A stretch of DNA of 23,092 bases from an uncultured Oscillibacter sp. (GCA_902490355.1 CABUDN010000020.1:1-23092); one strand, 5' to 3'; positions 7,362 to 15,383 are shown, numbered from the stretch's first letter. Numbers and translations are program-made. Notes: a model not told the origin generated them from the letters alone.

Positions 7362-9449
7362 TTAGGTCTGTGCCTGCTGAGGCTGCAGGCTGATATTTCC
7401 GATGGCCTGAATCTGCACGTTGCTGGTAATCTCACTGAAGGAGAGCACATAGACATCCGGATAGAACTGGGCGATCATCCGGCTCAGGTAAATCCGGATC
7501 ACCTGACTGGTGAGCACAATGGGCGTCTGCGAGAGCTCCTGGAATTTCTTGCGCAGCTCGCCCAGCTGGGCCATGATCTGCTGCATCACATCCGGCCCCA
7601 GAGCCAGGTACACGCCCTGGTCGCTCTTGGTCAGGGCACCCAGAATCTTCTTTTCCACCTCGGCGTCCAGCGTCACGACCCGCATCTGGCCGTTTTCGCA
7701 GAACCGGCGGGTGATGGTGCGGCTCAGACGGCTTCGGACCTGCTCGGTGACCACGTCGATATCCCGGTTGGGACCGGCGTCCACAATGGCTTCCAGAATG
7801 AGGCCCAGATCCCGAATGGGCACGCCCTCCTTGAGCAGGGCCCGCAGGATCTTCTCCAACCCGCTGTACGAGACGGCACCGGGGATGGCATCGGCCACCA
7901 GCTCGGGCTCCGTCTTTTTCAGGGTCTCCACCAGCTGCATGGTCTCGGAACGGCCCAGCAGCTCGTAGGCATGCTTTTTGATGACCTCCGTGAGGTGGGT
8001 GAGCATGACGGTCAGCGGCGTAATGACGGTATAGCCGTAGATCTCCGCCATCTCCTTGTTCTCCGGCAGAATCCACCGGGAGGGAATGCCATAGGCCGGT
8101 TCGATGGTCTCGATGCCGTCGATCTCTCCGGTGGGATTGGGGGGCTCCAGGGCCAGGTAATAGTCCACCAGAATCTCACCCCGGGCCACTTCCTCGCCCC
8201 GGATTCGGATGACATATTGATTGGTTCCCAGTCCGGCGCCGTCATGCAGGCGGATGGAGGGAATGACAAAGCCCATATCCTGGGCGTACTGCCGGCGGAA
8301 AATCACAATGCGGTTGATGAGCTTTCCGCCGCTGTTTTCATCCACCAGGGGGATCAGGCTGTATCCGAACTCCATCTCAATGGGCTCCACCGGCAGCAGG
8401 GAATAGACATTGGTGATGTCCTTGTAGTAATCCGCCTCGCTGGGTGCGGCCTGTTCCGGCACGGCGGGCGCGCCGGATTCCTCCTGACCGGAGGCAGCTT
8501 CCTCCCCCTGCTCCAGCTTGCGGCTGCCCACAGCACCGGCGGCACTCAGGGCGCCGCCCACCAGCAGCAGCGGCAGTGTGGGCGTTCCGGGAAAGAGGCC
8601 CAGCAGCAGCAAGATGACGCCGGTGGCCAGAATGGCCCGGGGCTGGGCCTTGAACTGGCTCAGCACGTCGGTATTCAGACTGCCGTCGGAGACAGACCGG
8701 GTGACGATCATGCCGGTGGCGGTGGAGATCATCAGCGCCGGCAGCTGGGAGACCAGGCCGTCACCGATGGTGGCGATGGAGTAGACATTGAGAACGGTGG
8801 CAAGATCGCTTCCGCCCTGGACCACGCCGATGATCAATCCAGCCACAAAGTTGATGGCGGTGATGATCAAGGACATGATGGCGTCGCCCTTGACGATCTT
8901 GGTGGCGCCGTCCATGGCGCCGTAGAAATCCGCTTCCTTTTGGATCTTATAGCGGCGCAGCCGGGCCTCCTTCTCGTCGATGAGACCGGAGCTCAGATCG
9001 GCGTCAATGGCCATCTGCTTGCCGGGCATGGCGTCCAGAGTGAAGCGGGCGGCCACCTCGCTGACGCGCTCGGCGCCTTTGGTAATGACGATGAACTGCA
9101 CCAGCACAATGATGAGAAAGATCAAAATGCCGATGACCAGGTTCCCCTGGGTAATGAGATTGCCGAAGGACTTGATGACCACGCCGGCCTCGCCGCCGTC
9201 CCGCAGGATCAGCCGGGTGGACGAGACGTTCAATCCCAGCCGGAACAGCGTGGTAATGAGCAGCAGCGAGGGGAAAATAGAAAACTCCAGCGGCTCGGAA
9301 ATGCTCATGGTAATCATCAGGATCATGATGGACAACGAGATGTTCAAAATGATCAGCACGTCCAGCACCGGGGCCGGCAGCGGGATCACCAGGAACAGCA
9401 CGATGACCACCACCATCAGCGATATGGCATTGTTGAAAATACGTTTCAT
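7362..9449 (-). CDS. flhA: FlhA, flagellar export gate protein
   Basis: FlhA forms the nonameric ring of the export gate. The 695 residues match the family length. The N-terminal half is a multi-pass membrane region (about residues 8-315; eight helices are typical) with family signatures RLGLNVSSTRLIL (70-82) and MPGKQMAIDADLSSG (141-155). A linker rich in Glu, Ala, Pro and Ser (about 325-360) leads to the cytoplasmic substrate-docking domain, with YGYTVITP and EVIKKHAYELLGR recognisable. The ATG at 9449 follows AGAGGGA. The gene is 27 bases after flhB. No truncation is seen. Confidence 0.97.
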   Translation of the reverse strand: MKRIFNNAISLMVVVIVLFLVIPLPAPVLDVLIILNISLSIMILMITMSISEPLEFSIFPSLLLITTLFRLGLNVSSTRLILRDGGEAGVVIKSFGNLITQGNLVIGILIFLIIVLVQFIVITKGAERVSEVAARFTLDAMPGKQMAIDADLSSGLIDEKEARLRRYKIQKEADFYGAMDGATKIVKGDAIMSLIITAINFVAGLIIGVVQGGSDLATVLNVYSIATIGDGLVSQLPALMISTATGMIVTRSVSDGSLNTDVLSQFKAQPRAILATGVILLLLGLFPGTPTLPLLLVGGALSAAGAVGSRKLEQGEEAASGQEESGAPAVPEQAAPSEADYYKDITNVYSLLPVEPIEMEFGYSLIPLVDENSGGKLINRIVIFRRQYAQDMGFVIPSIRLHDGAGLGTNQYVIRIRGEEVARGEILVDYYLALEPPNPTGEIDGIETIEPAYGIPSRWILPENKEMAEIYGYTVITPLTVMLTHLTEVIKKHAYELLGRSETMQLVETLKKTEPELVADAIPGAVSYSGLEKILRALLKEGVPIRDLGLILEAIVDAGPNRDIDVVTEQVRSRLSRTITRRFCENGQMRVVTLDAEVEKKILGALTKSDQGVYLALGPDVMQQIMAQLGELRKKFQELSQTPIVLTSQVIRIYLSRMIAQFYPDVYVLSFSEITSNVQIQAIGNISLQPQQAQT

Positions 9450-9476
9450 AATCCCTCTGCAATCCGTTTGTTGATG

Positions 9477-10535
9477 TTACGTGGGGTTGCGCAGGCGGTA
9501 GAGGTATACCAGCACCTCCGCCACGGCGTTATACAGCTCCGGCGGAATCTGCCCGCCCACCTCCGTGGACGCGTACAGCGCCCGGGCCAGGGGCACGTTT
9601 TCCACCACCGCCACCTTGGATTCCTCCGCCACCTTGACGATGCGCAGGGCCAGGGAATCCTGTCCCTTGGCCAGCACCACCGGGGCAGCGTCCCGGTCCG
9701 CCTGATAACGCAGCGCCACGGCGAAGTGGGTAGGGTTTCGGATGACCACATCCGCCTGGGGCACACTCTGCATCATGCGGGACTGGGCCATCTTGCGCTG
9801 GAGTTCCTTGATCCGCCCCTTGACCTGGGGATCGCCCTCTGTCTGCTTGTACTCTTCCTTGATCTCCTGCTTGGACATGCGCAGCTGGCGCTCATAATCC
9901 CACCACTGGTAGAGAAAATCCACCGCGGCCAAAACCGCGTAGGCCACCGCGATCCGGATGGCCATCTGCACCGCCAGGTCCAGAAGGTAGGCGCCTCCGG
10001 CGGAGAGATCGGTAAACATCAGCTTGGGAAACACGTCCACCGCGTCCCGCAGGAAGCTGTAAATGAGGTACAGCAGCACCAGAATCTTCAGCAGGCCCTT
10101 GCCTGCCTCCACCAGGCTGCGCAGGGAAAACAGCCGCTGAAAGCCCCGGATGGGATCAATCCGGCTGAATTTGGGCCGCAGGGCCTCTCCGGCCACCAGC
10201 ATCTTGGTCTGGGCAAAGGTGGCCGCCACACCGGCTACCGCCGTGGCGCCCAGCAGCGGCCCTGCACACCAGACCAGGGCCTCCAAAAAAGCTTTGAGCA
10301 GTGCGCCGCCGTCGGAAAACGCCTGATTCTCTCCGGCACCGGCCATGGAAATGCAAAGGCGGAAAAACGCCTGGATGCGCCTCCCCGCCGCCGGTGCGCT
10401 CAGCGCCAGCACGGCAATTCCCACCACCAGCACCGCCACGGAGACGGCGTCGTTGCTGAAGAACACATTGCCCTTTTTTCGTTCGTCCCGCCGCTTTTTG
10501 GGGGTTGCTTTTTCGGTTTTCTGTCCGTCCGCCAC
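9477..10535 (-). CDS. flhB: FlhB, export gate substrate-specificity switch
   Basis: The 352-residue protein opens with the family's basic N-terminus (KTEKATPKKRRDERKKGN, 6-23), has four hydrophobic stretches (near 30-48, 85-108, 147-163 and 183-210) and a cytoplasmic domain with the self-cleavage motif NPTH at 267-270. Cleavage between N and P lets FlhB switch from hook to filament substrates with FliK, encoded upstream. The start is GTG at 10535, supported by GGGAGGTGA six bases upstream and by N-terminal similarity. It lies 33 bases after fliR in the same reading frame; FliR-FlhB fusions are known in some clostridia but here the genes are separate. Confidence 0.97.
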   Translation of the reverse strand: MADGQKTEKATPKKRRDERKKGNVFFSNDAVSVAVLVVGIAVLALSAPAAGRRIQAFFRLCISMAGAGENQAFSDGGALLKAFLEALVWCAGPLLGATAVAGVAATFAQTKMLVAGEALRPKFSRIDPIRGFQRLFSLRSLVEAGKGLLKILVLLYLIYSFLRDAVDVFPKLMFTDLSAGGAYLLDLAVQMAIRIAVAYAVLAAVDFLYQWWDYERQLRMSKQEIKEEYKQTEGDPQVKGRIKELQRKMAQSRMMQSVPQADVVIRNPTHFAVALRYQADRDAAPVVLAKGQDSLALRIVKVAEESKVAVVENVPLARALYASTEVGGQIPPELYNAVAEVLVYLYRLRNPT

Positions 10536-10568
10536 CGTCCGTCACCTCCCGTGCCGATGCGCCGTTTC

Positions 10569-11336
10569 CTATGCACCCGCCAGGATCTGCAGCGTGCCGC
10601 TCAGAGTGTCCAGCATGGTCTGCTCCATGTCCAGCAAGAACTCATTGATGGGTGTGAGGAAGAGCAGCAGCAGTACCAGGCCGATGAGAATCTTGAGTTC
10701 CATATTGATGACAAAGGCGTTGATCTGCGGGATCGCCTTCATCAAAATGCCCATCCCCAGTTCTCCCAGCAGCTCCGCCGCCAGAATGGGCAGGGCCAGC
10801 TTGATTGCCAGCACCATGCAGGCGGCAAACACCTCCACCATGCCGCTGGACACTGCCTCCCCCAGGGACGCGGTTCCGTAGGGAAGCACCTTTCCCGAGG
10901 CCAGGGCAATGCGCAGCAGGGTGTAGTGGCCGTTTTCCGCGAAAAAGGTCAGCACCATCAGCACATGCAGCAGCGAGGCCGTCACCGTCATGTTCACCTG
11001 GCTGCTGGAGTCGTACACCTGGGCCATATTCAGTCCCATCTGCGCGTCGATGATCTCGCCGCCCAGCTGCACCACGGAGAAAAACAGCTGCATGACAAAC
11101 GAGAGAATCAGTCCCACGCACAGCTCCAGCAAAAGCCGTACCACCAGTTCCGCCACGGTACCCGGCGCCGTCACAGCGGCGTCCTCCGCCCCCCACACGA
11201 AGACGGAAAACGCCAGGGTCACACCCGCTTTTACAATGCCCGGCACCGTTGTTCTGCCGAAGAGGGGATTGACCAGCAAAAAGCCGCTCATCCGCATCAC
11301 GATCAGCTCCAGGAGATACAGACTGTTCCAATCCAT
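10569..11336 (-). CDS. fliR: FliR, flagellar export gate membrane protein
   Basis: This 255-residue, largely hydrophobic protein has about six membrane segments. The opening follows the FliR pattern: LELIVMRMSGFLLVNPLFG, then VPGIVKAGVTLAFSV. A second hallmark is the AGEIIDAQMG-type segment, here GGEIIDAQMGLNMAQVYD. FliR joins FliP and FliQ in the export pore. The ATG at 11336 follows AAGGAG by eight bases, and that site overlaps the fliQ stop codon, which suggests coupled translation. The gap from fliQ is 12 bases. Length is normal. Confidence 0.95.
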   Translation of the reverse strand: MDWNSLYLLELIVMRMSGFLLVNPLFGRTTVPGIVKAGVTLAFSVFVWGAEDAAVTAPGTVAELVVRLLLELCVGLILSFVMQLFFSVVQLGGEIIDAQMGLNMAQVYDSSSQVNMTVTASLLHVLMVLTFFAENGHYTLLRIALASGKVLPYGTASLGEAVSSGMVEVFAACMVLAIKLALPILAAELLGELGMGILMKAIPQINAFVINMELKILIGLVLLLLFLTPINEFLLDMEQTMLDTLSGTLQILAGA

Positions 11337-11348
11337 ACCGCAGGCTCC

Positions 11349-11594
11349 TTACATCAGCGTAAACAGGTACCGGGTAAAATCCTGAAGCGTCTCCAGCATC
11401 CATCCGCCGCCTGCCAGCAGCACCAAAATAACCACCAGCAGCTTCAAAATGAAGGACAGAGACTGCTCATGAATCTGGGTGACCGCCTGGAAAATGGCCA
11501 CCAGAATGCCCACCAGCATGCTCAAAATCAACATGGGGGCACCCAGCTTCAATGCCACTACCACACCGGCATGCAAAATATCCACGCTATCCAT
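11349..11594 (-). CDS. fliQ: FliQ, flagellar export gate small membrane protein
   Basis: The protein has 81 residues and two membrane helices. It shows the FliQ core VGILVAIFQAVTQIHEQSL followed by LSFILKLLVVILVLL and a terminal WMLETLQDFTRYLF. FliQ is usually near 89 residues, so the C-terminus is slightly short, within family variation. FliQ packs around FliP-FliR in the export pore. The ATG at 11594 has GGGGAGGAT just upstream. It sits 18 bases after fliP. Confidence 0.94.
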   Translation of the reverse strand: MDSVDILHAGVVVALKLGAPMLILSMLVGILVAIFQAVTQIHEQSLSFILKLLVVILVLLAGGGWMLETLQDFTRYLFTLM

Positions 11595-11612
11595 GCCCGA
11601 TCCTCCCCAAAA

Positions 11613-12278
11613 TCATTGGAATCCCTGTACCAGGGTGGAAAACAGCAGATGCCAGCCGTCCAGGGTGATAAAGAGCAGCAGCTTGAACGGCATGGAAATC
11701 ATGGACGGCGGCAGCATGATCATGCCCATGGACATCAGGGCCGAGGCCACCACCACATCGATGAGCAGGAAGGGGATGTAAAGATAAAATCCGATCTCAA
11801 AGGCCCGCTTGAGCTCCGTGGTCACAAAGGAGGGCACCACGATCCGCAGGGGCAGCGCCATGGCGCTGTCCTGGTCCTCCGGAACGCTGCGTCCCGCCAG
11901 GTCACAAAAGAGATTCAGGGAGCTTTGCTCCGTATTGCGCAGCATAAACTCCTTGAGGGGCACCTCCGCCCGGTCCAGAAATTCCTCCTGGGTGATCTCC
12001 TCCGCCACATACGGCTCATAGGCCGTGGTCTGAATCTGGCTGATCACCGGGGACATGGTAAAGAGCGTCAGAAACAGTGCCATGCCCACCAGCACCATGT
12101 TGGGGGGATTTTGCTGCAGTCCCATGGCTGAGCGCAGGAAGGAAAAGGAGATGATGTACCGGGTAAAGGACGTCATCATGACCACCATGGACGGCAGCAG
12201 CGTCACCAGCGTGGTCATCAGGAGAATCTGCAGCGTCTGCACATTCTCTCCGTTTACATTGATCCAGCTACTATCCAT
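11613..12278 (-). CDS. fliP: FliP, flagellar export gate pore protein
   Basis: The 221-residue protein carries the FliP signatures MMTSFTRYIISFSFLRSAMG, GMALFLTLFTMSPV, PLKEFMLRNTEQ and the highly conserved ELKRAFEIGFYLYIPFLLID, then MSMGMIMLPPSMISMPFKLL near the end. Like the Bacillus protein, which is also 221 residues, it lacks the cleaved signal peptide of proteobacterial FliP. The ATG at 12278 has AGGAGGAA three bases upstream. The gap to fliO is nine bases. Confidence 0.97.
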   Translation of the reverse strand: MDSSWINVNGENVQTLQILLMTTLVTLLPSMVVMMTSFTRYIISFSFLRSAMGLQQNPPNMVLVGMALFLTLFTMSPVISQIQTTAYEPYVAEEITQEEFLDRAEVPLKEFMLRNTEQSSLNLFCDLAGRSVPEDQDSAMALPLRIVVPSFVTTELKRAFEIGFYLYIPFLLIDVVVASALMSMGMIMLPPSMISMPFKLLLFITLDGWHLLFSTLVQGFQ

Positions 12279-12287
12279 CGTTCCTCC

Positions 12288-12662
12288 TCACGGCCTGCGC
12301 TGATCCAGTACCCGGCGCAGGGCCTCCCGAAACCGGGGCGGCGTGCCGCCGGTTCCCGGGGTCTGCTCCGGTCCCGGCGCCAGCCACTCCTCCGCCTCTT
12401 CCTCCGTCAAAACCCGCAGGCAGGTGATTCCGCCGGGACTGACGCCCAGCAGGCTCACTGTCCGGCCCACCCGGGCCACCACCAGCCGCTGATCCCGTCC
12501 CAGGGGCATCTGGTCCAGCACCTCCATCCGGCTGCCGGCCATTTTGCCGCCCACCGCCAGGCGCCCTGCCACGCGGCGGGTAAACCAGTAGGCCAACACC
12601 AATACGCCGCAGGTCAGGAGCAGGGCCCAGAGCACCTGGCCGATTGCCTCCAACGTTTCCAC
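12288..12662 (-). CDS. fliO: FliO (FliZ-like) export gate assembly protein
   Basis: A 124-residue protein with one N-terminal membrane helix (about 8-28) and a small cytoplasmic domain bearing the FliO pattern MEVLDQMPLGRDQRLVVARV then RTVSLLGVSPGGITCL. FliO helps FliP form its ring. The start is GTG at 12662, with GAGG eight bases upstream. The C-terminal 25 residues are rich in Pro, Gly and Arg. It stands directly before fliP and ten bases after cheY, the usual Gram-positive order. Confidence 0.9.
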   Translation of the reverse strand: METLEAIGQVLWALLLTCGVLVLAYWFTRRVAGRLAVGGKMAGSRMEVLDQMPLGRDQRLVVARVGRTVSLLGVSPGGITCLRVLTEEEAEEWLAPGPEQTPGTGGTPPRFREALRRVLDQRRP

Positions 12663-12672
12663 GCTTCGCGCC

Positions 12673-13038
12673 TCAGGGATTGCCCACGATGGAGCTGACC
12701 GTCTTGATCAGCCGGTCGCCCTTGAAGGGCTTGACGATGAAATCCTTGATACCGGCCTGCACGGCTTCCACCACCATGGCCTCCTGACCCATGGCGGAGC
12801 ACATCACCACGTTGGCGTTGCTGTCCTTGGCCCGGATAGCCTTGAGCGCCTCCAGTCCGTCCATATTGGGCATGGTAATGTCCATCAGCACCAGGTCCGG
12901 CTTGAGCTCAAAGTACTTCTCCACGGCGTCCTTGCCGTCCACCGCCTCGTAAATGTCCGTGTAGCCGCTTTTGGTCAGCGTGTCCCGGATCACCTTTCTC
13001 ATGAACGCTGCATCGTCCACAACCAAAATCTTAGCCAT
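12673..13038 (-). CDS. cheY: CheY, single-domain response regulator
   Basis: The 121-residue protein is a bare receiver domain. D8 and D9 form the acidic pocket, D53 in LVLMDITMP is the phosphorylation site, S81 the switch serine and K103 in IVKPF the conserved lysine. CheY-P binds the switch proteins and changes motor bias. Its place right after fliM and fliY, whose peptides it would bind, and before fliO is the Bacillus order. The ATG at 13038 has AAAGGA nine bases upstream. A hairpin separates it from fliY. Confidence 0.96.
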   Translation of the reverse strand: MAKILVVDDAAFMRKVIRDTLTKSGYTDIYEAVDGKDAVEKYFELKPDLVLMDITMPNMDGLEALKAIRAKDSNANVVMCSAMGQEAMVVEAVQAGIKDFIVKPFKGDRLIKTVSSIVGNP

Positions 13039-13065
13039 GCTCTTCCATCCTTTACATTTTTTTAT

Positions 13066-13088
13066 CCTGACGGGGCTGCCCGGTCAGG
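13066..13088 (-). repeat. Hairpin between fliY and cheY
   Basis: A 23-base imperfect palindrome: six outer pairs (CCTGAC with GTCAGG), one mismatch, then three G-C pairs around a short loop. The fliY stop codon (13086-13084) lies within the arm transcribed first. On the minus strand it is followed by A-rich sequence (ATAAAAAAATG), not a T-run, so it is not an intrinsic terminator. It may influence RNA stability or cheY translation. Confidence 0.5.
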
Positions 13089-14367
13089 TTTGATTCAAAA
13101 GCTCTGCGTGCTTGAGCACCTCGGTGATCCGAACGCCGAAATTGTCGTCGATGACCACCACGTCGCCCCGGGCAACACACAGCCCATTGACAAACAAATC
13201 CACCTGGTCGCCGGCCAGCTTGTCCAGCACCACCAGGGAGCCCTTGGACAGGGCCAGGATATCCTCCACCTTCCGGCGGGTACGCCCGATTTCCACGGAG
13301 ATCTCCAGAGGAACGGACATAATCATCTCCAGATTGTCCGCCTGTTCCTTGCCCAGCCGCTCTTCCACGTCCAGCGTGGGCAGCTGCACCGGTTTGGCGG
13401 AAATCACCTTGGGGTCCGGCGCATAAACCGGCTGCGGAACCGGCACATAGACCGGCTGCGGCGCCGGGGCACTCTGCGCCGGGGCGCTCTGCTGCTCCGG
13501 CCCACGGTTCGCCGCCAGAAGCCGTTCAATTTCTGCCTGGGACAGGGTCGTCCCGCTCTCCTGTGCCGGAGCGGCCGGTGCGGGAGCCGGTGTGCTGGGG
13601 GCTGGGGTACTGTTTGCCGCCAGAAGCCGCTCAATCTCCGCCTGGGACAAAACCGTCCCGCTCTCCTGCGTCGGAGCGGCCGGTGCGGGAGCCGGTGTGC
13701 TGGGGGCCGCAGCCTGCTGCACCGGCTGGGAATCCGTCTGTTCCGGCGCGGATGTATCCTCCGGGGCACCGAAATTCATCTCAAAGCCCGCCAGCAGTTC
13801 CCGGGCCAGATCCACGGACATCACATTGACGAACTCGCTTTTGAGCACATCCTCAATGCCCAGAATGAAGCGGACCACCACCAGGTTTCCGGAATCGGCG
13901 GGGAAATGCTCCTTTTTAAACTGCTCGAAGTCGTCCAGCGCAAAGGACTGGGGGGTGGAGATATTCACCGGATAGCCCAGGAAATCCGACAGGGCGGTGG
14001 AAGCCGCGCCCATCATCTGGTTCATGACCTCGCACACAGCGCTGATGGTCAGCTCATTGAGCTCAAATTCCTCATCCGGTGTCTCGCTGCCCATGAGGAT
14101 GTCCACGATGGTCTTGACGTCACTGCGCTTGAGCAGCATGATGTTGCTGCCCTCCAGGCCGGAGACATACTTGATCTCAATGCCGATGGCGGGTTCCAGG
14201 TCCCCGATGCTGAAATCCTCCACGGAAACCACCTGCACCTTGGGCGTGGTGATGTCCACCCGGTGATCGAGCATGTTGGAGACAGCAGTCGCCGAGGAAC
14301 CCAGGCTGATATTCATGAGCTCGCCGATGGCGTCGAGCTCCATGGAATTAAAGACGGTTTGACTCAT
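13084..14367 (-). CDS. fliY: FliY, switch protein with CheC-like phosphatase domains and FliN domain
   Basis: This 427-residue C-ring protein both binds and dephosphorylates CheY-P. Residues 1-200 form a CheC-like unit with two intact active sites: E16 and N19 in IGELMNISLG, and E113 and N116 in VCEVMNQMMG. Residues 201-330 are a flexible linker rich in Ala, Pro and Gln. Residues 340-427 form the SpoA/FliN domain (SVEIGRTRRKVEDILAL, LDKLAGDQVDLFVNG). Bacillus FliY begins with a FliM-like CheY-binding peptide; this protein does not, but two peptides LSQAEIERLLAAN sit in the linker at 240-252 and 275-287, inside a 35-residue tandem duplication. It starts five bases after the fliM stop. Shorter than a CheC plus FliN fusion it is not; the domain plan is complete. 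Confidence 0.95.
   Translation of the reverse strand: MSQTVFNSMELDAIGELMNISLGSSATAVSNMLDHRVDITTPKVQVVSVEDFSIGDLEPAIGIEIKYVSGLEGSNIMLLKRSDVKTIVDILMGSETPDEEFELNELTISAVCEVMNQMMGAASTALSDFLGYPVNISTPQSFALDDFEQFKKEHFPADSGNLVVVRFILGIEDVLKSEFVNVMSVDLARELLAGFEMNFGAPEDTSAPEQTDSQPVQQAAAPSTPAPAPAAPTQESGTVLSQAEIERLLAANSTPAPSTPAPAPAAPAQESGTTLSQAEIERLLAANRGPEQQSAPAQSAPAPQPVYVPVPQPVYAPDPKVISAKPVQLPTLDVEERLGKEQADNLEMIMSVPLEISVEIGRTRRKVEDILALSKGSLVVLDKLAGDQVDLFVNGLCVARGDVVVIDDNFGVRITEVLKHAELLNQT
13507..13707 (-). repeat. 105-base tandem direct repeat in the fliY linker
   Basis: Copies at 13507-13602 and 13612-13707 are nearly identical over 96 bases and are offset by exactly 105 bases, so 35 codons are duplicated in frame. 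Each copy encodes a Pro/Ala stretch, a QESGT segment and the peptide LSQAEIERLLAAN. The differences are scattered and mostly in third codon positions. Confidence 0.93.
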
Positions 14368-14368
14368 G

Positions 14369-14387
14369 CTCCTTATTTCTCCTCTCT
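14369..14387 (-). promoter_or_regulatory. Two-part ribosome site of fliY overlapping the fliM stop
   Basis: AAGGAG (14374-14369) is only one base from the fliY ATG at 14367, too close for normal use. AGAGAGGAG (14387-14379), inside the end of fliM, is 11 bases away and is the likelier site. The fliM TAA (14375-14373) lies between and partly within them, so fliY is probably translated by ribosomes finishing fliM. Confidence 0.55.
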
Positions 14388-15383
14388 TTTCTGGCCGTGA
14401 CAGGTCTGGGCGATTTTAACAGCCATGTTTCCGCCCTGGGTTCCCAGCTTGCCGCTGAACCACGGCTGTCCGCCGATATACAGGTGGATGGGCTCCTGGG
14501 TGGAGTGCCCCAGGTCGATCACATCCCCCACATTCAGATGATAGATATCCTGCAATGTCACATGGGTGCGTCCCAGCTCCGCCACAATCTCCAGATCGGA
14601 TTCCCGGAGAATGCCCAGGATCTGCTGGGAGCTGCTCTCATCCGCGCCGTGTCCGGCTTGGTTGGCTGCGGCAATTCCGGCGAAGATCGCCGTGAGTACG
14701 GTGCCGGGCAGACAGATATTCATGCGCCCAGATGTATTGGGAAACCGCAGGCTGATGCCGATGATGACCACCGTCTCATCCAGTCCGATCAGCTGCACCA
14801 GGGTGGGGTTGGATTCCACCCGGCGGTAGGAAAATTTCAAATCGATGTAATTTTCCCAGCTGCTGCCCATGACGCTGACGAAATCCTTGACGATGTTCTC
14901 ATACAGCTTGAGCTCCACGGTGGTAAAGGTGTATCCCGAAGGCACCCGGTCGCTGTCTTCGCCCTCGCCGCCCATGAGACGGTCCATCATGTTGAGCATC
15001 AGCGCCGTGTTGAAGTGGAGCAGCACCGGGGAGTCCTCACTCTGGACGCGCCCGTTCATCTCCACATCCGCCAGGGCCAGCACATCGCCGTCAGACAGGG
15101 CGTTGGAAAACTCATAGTAGCGCTGCTCCTCCACGGACTCCACTGCGATCTCACAAGTGGTGTGCAGCAGTCCGTTGATCCGGGAGTTGACAATGCGGGT
15201 GTAGTTTTCAAAGACACCGCAGATCATCTTCAGCCGATCTTTGGTAAACTTTCTGGGACTGTAGAAATCGTATTTTCTGTATTTTTTCTCTGTGGGTTGT
15301 TCTCCCTGACCCAGCTTCATCTCGCCGCTGCGGGCCGCGCTCAGCAGAGCGTCGATCTGGCTTTGGGACAATACTTCCGCCAT
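14373..15383 (-). CDS. fliM: FliM, flagellar motor switch protein
   Basis: The 336-residue protein has the standard plan. The N-terminal CheY-P-binding peptide LSQSQIDALLSAA is at 5-17. A middle CheC-like domain (about 45-235) contains the MGGEG motif in DRLMGGEGEDSD. A C-terminal SpoA/FliN-like domain follows (about 255-325; LEIVAELGRTHVTLQDI, LYIGGQPWFSGKLG). FliM links FliG to FliY in the C-ring. The ATG at 15383 follows AGGAGGAG by six bases and lies only three bases after the motB stop. The fliL gene often found between motB and fliM is absent. Confidence 0.97.
   Translation of the reverse strand: MAEVLSQSQIDALLSAARSGEMKLGQGEQPTEKKYRKYDFYSPRKFTKDRLKMICGVFENYTRIVNSRINGLLHTTCEIAVESVEEQRYYEFSNALSDGDVLALADVEMNGRVQSEDSPVLLHFNTALMLNMMDRLMGGEGEDSDRVPSGYTFTTVELKLYENIVKDFVSVMGSSWENYIDLKFSYRRVESNPTLVQLIGLDETVVIIGISLRFPNTSGRMNICLPGTVLTAIFAGIAAANQAGHGADESSSQQILGILRESDLEIVAELGRTHVTLQDIYHLNVGDVIDLGHSTQEPIHLYIGGQPWFSGKLGTQGGNMAVKIAQTCHGQKREEK

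Noticed and set aside
9477..11336. FliR-FlhB fusion as in some clostridia
   Set aside because: fliR ends in TAG, the 33-base spacer contains another in-frame TGA, and flhB has its own strong ribosome site and typical N-terminus.
6552..12131. A 1859-codon open frame on the plus strand
   Set aside because: It is the in-register complement of several well-recognised flagellar genes and exists because they avoid TTA, CTA and TCA codons. Its translation is rich in His, Gln and Gly without family likeness.
11613..12278. FliP truncated at the N-terminus because no signal peptide is present
   Set aside because: Bacillus FliP is the same length and also lacks one; a strong ribosome site supports the annotated start.
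13090..14400. A 436-codon plus-strand open frame over fliY
   Set aside because: Also an in-register shadow; fliY has clear domains and active sites on the minus strand.
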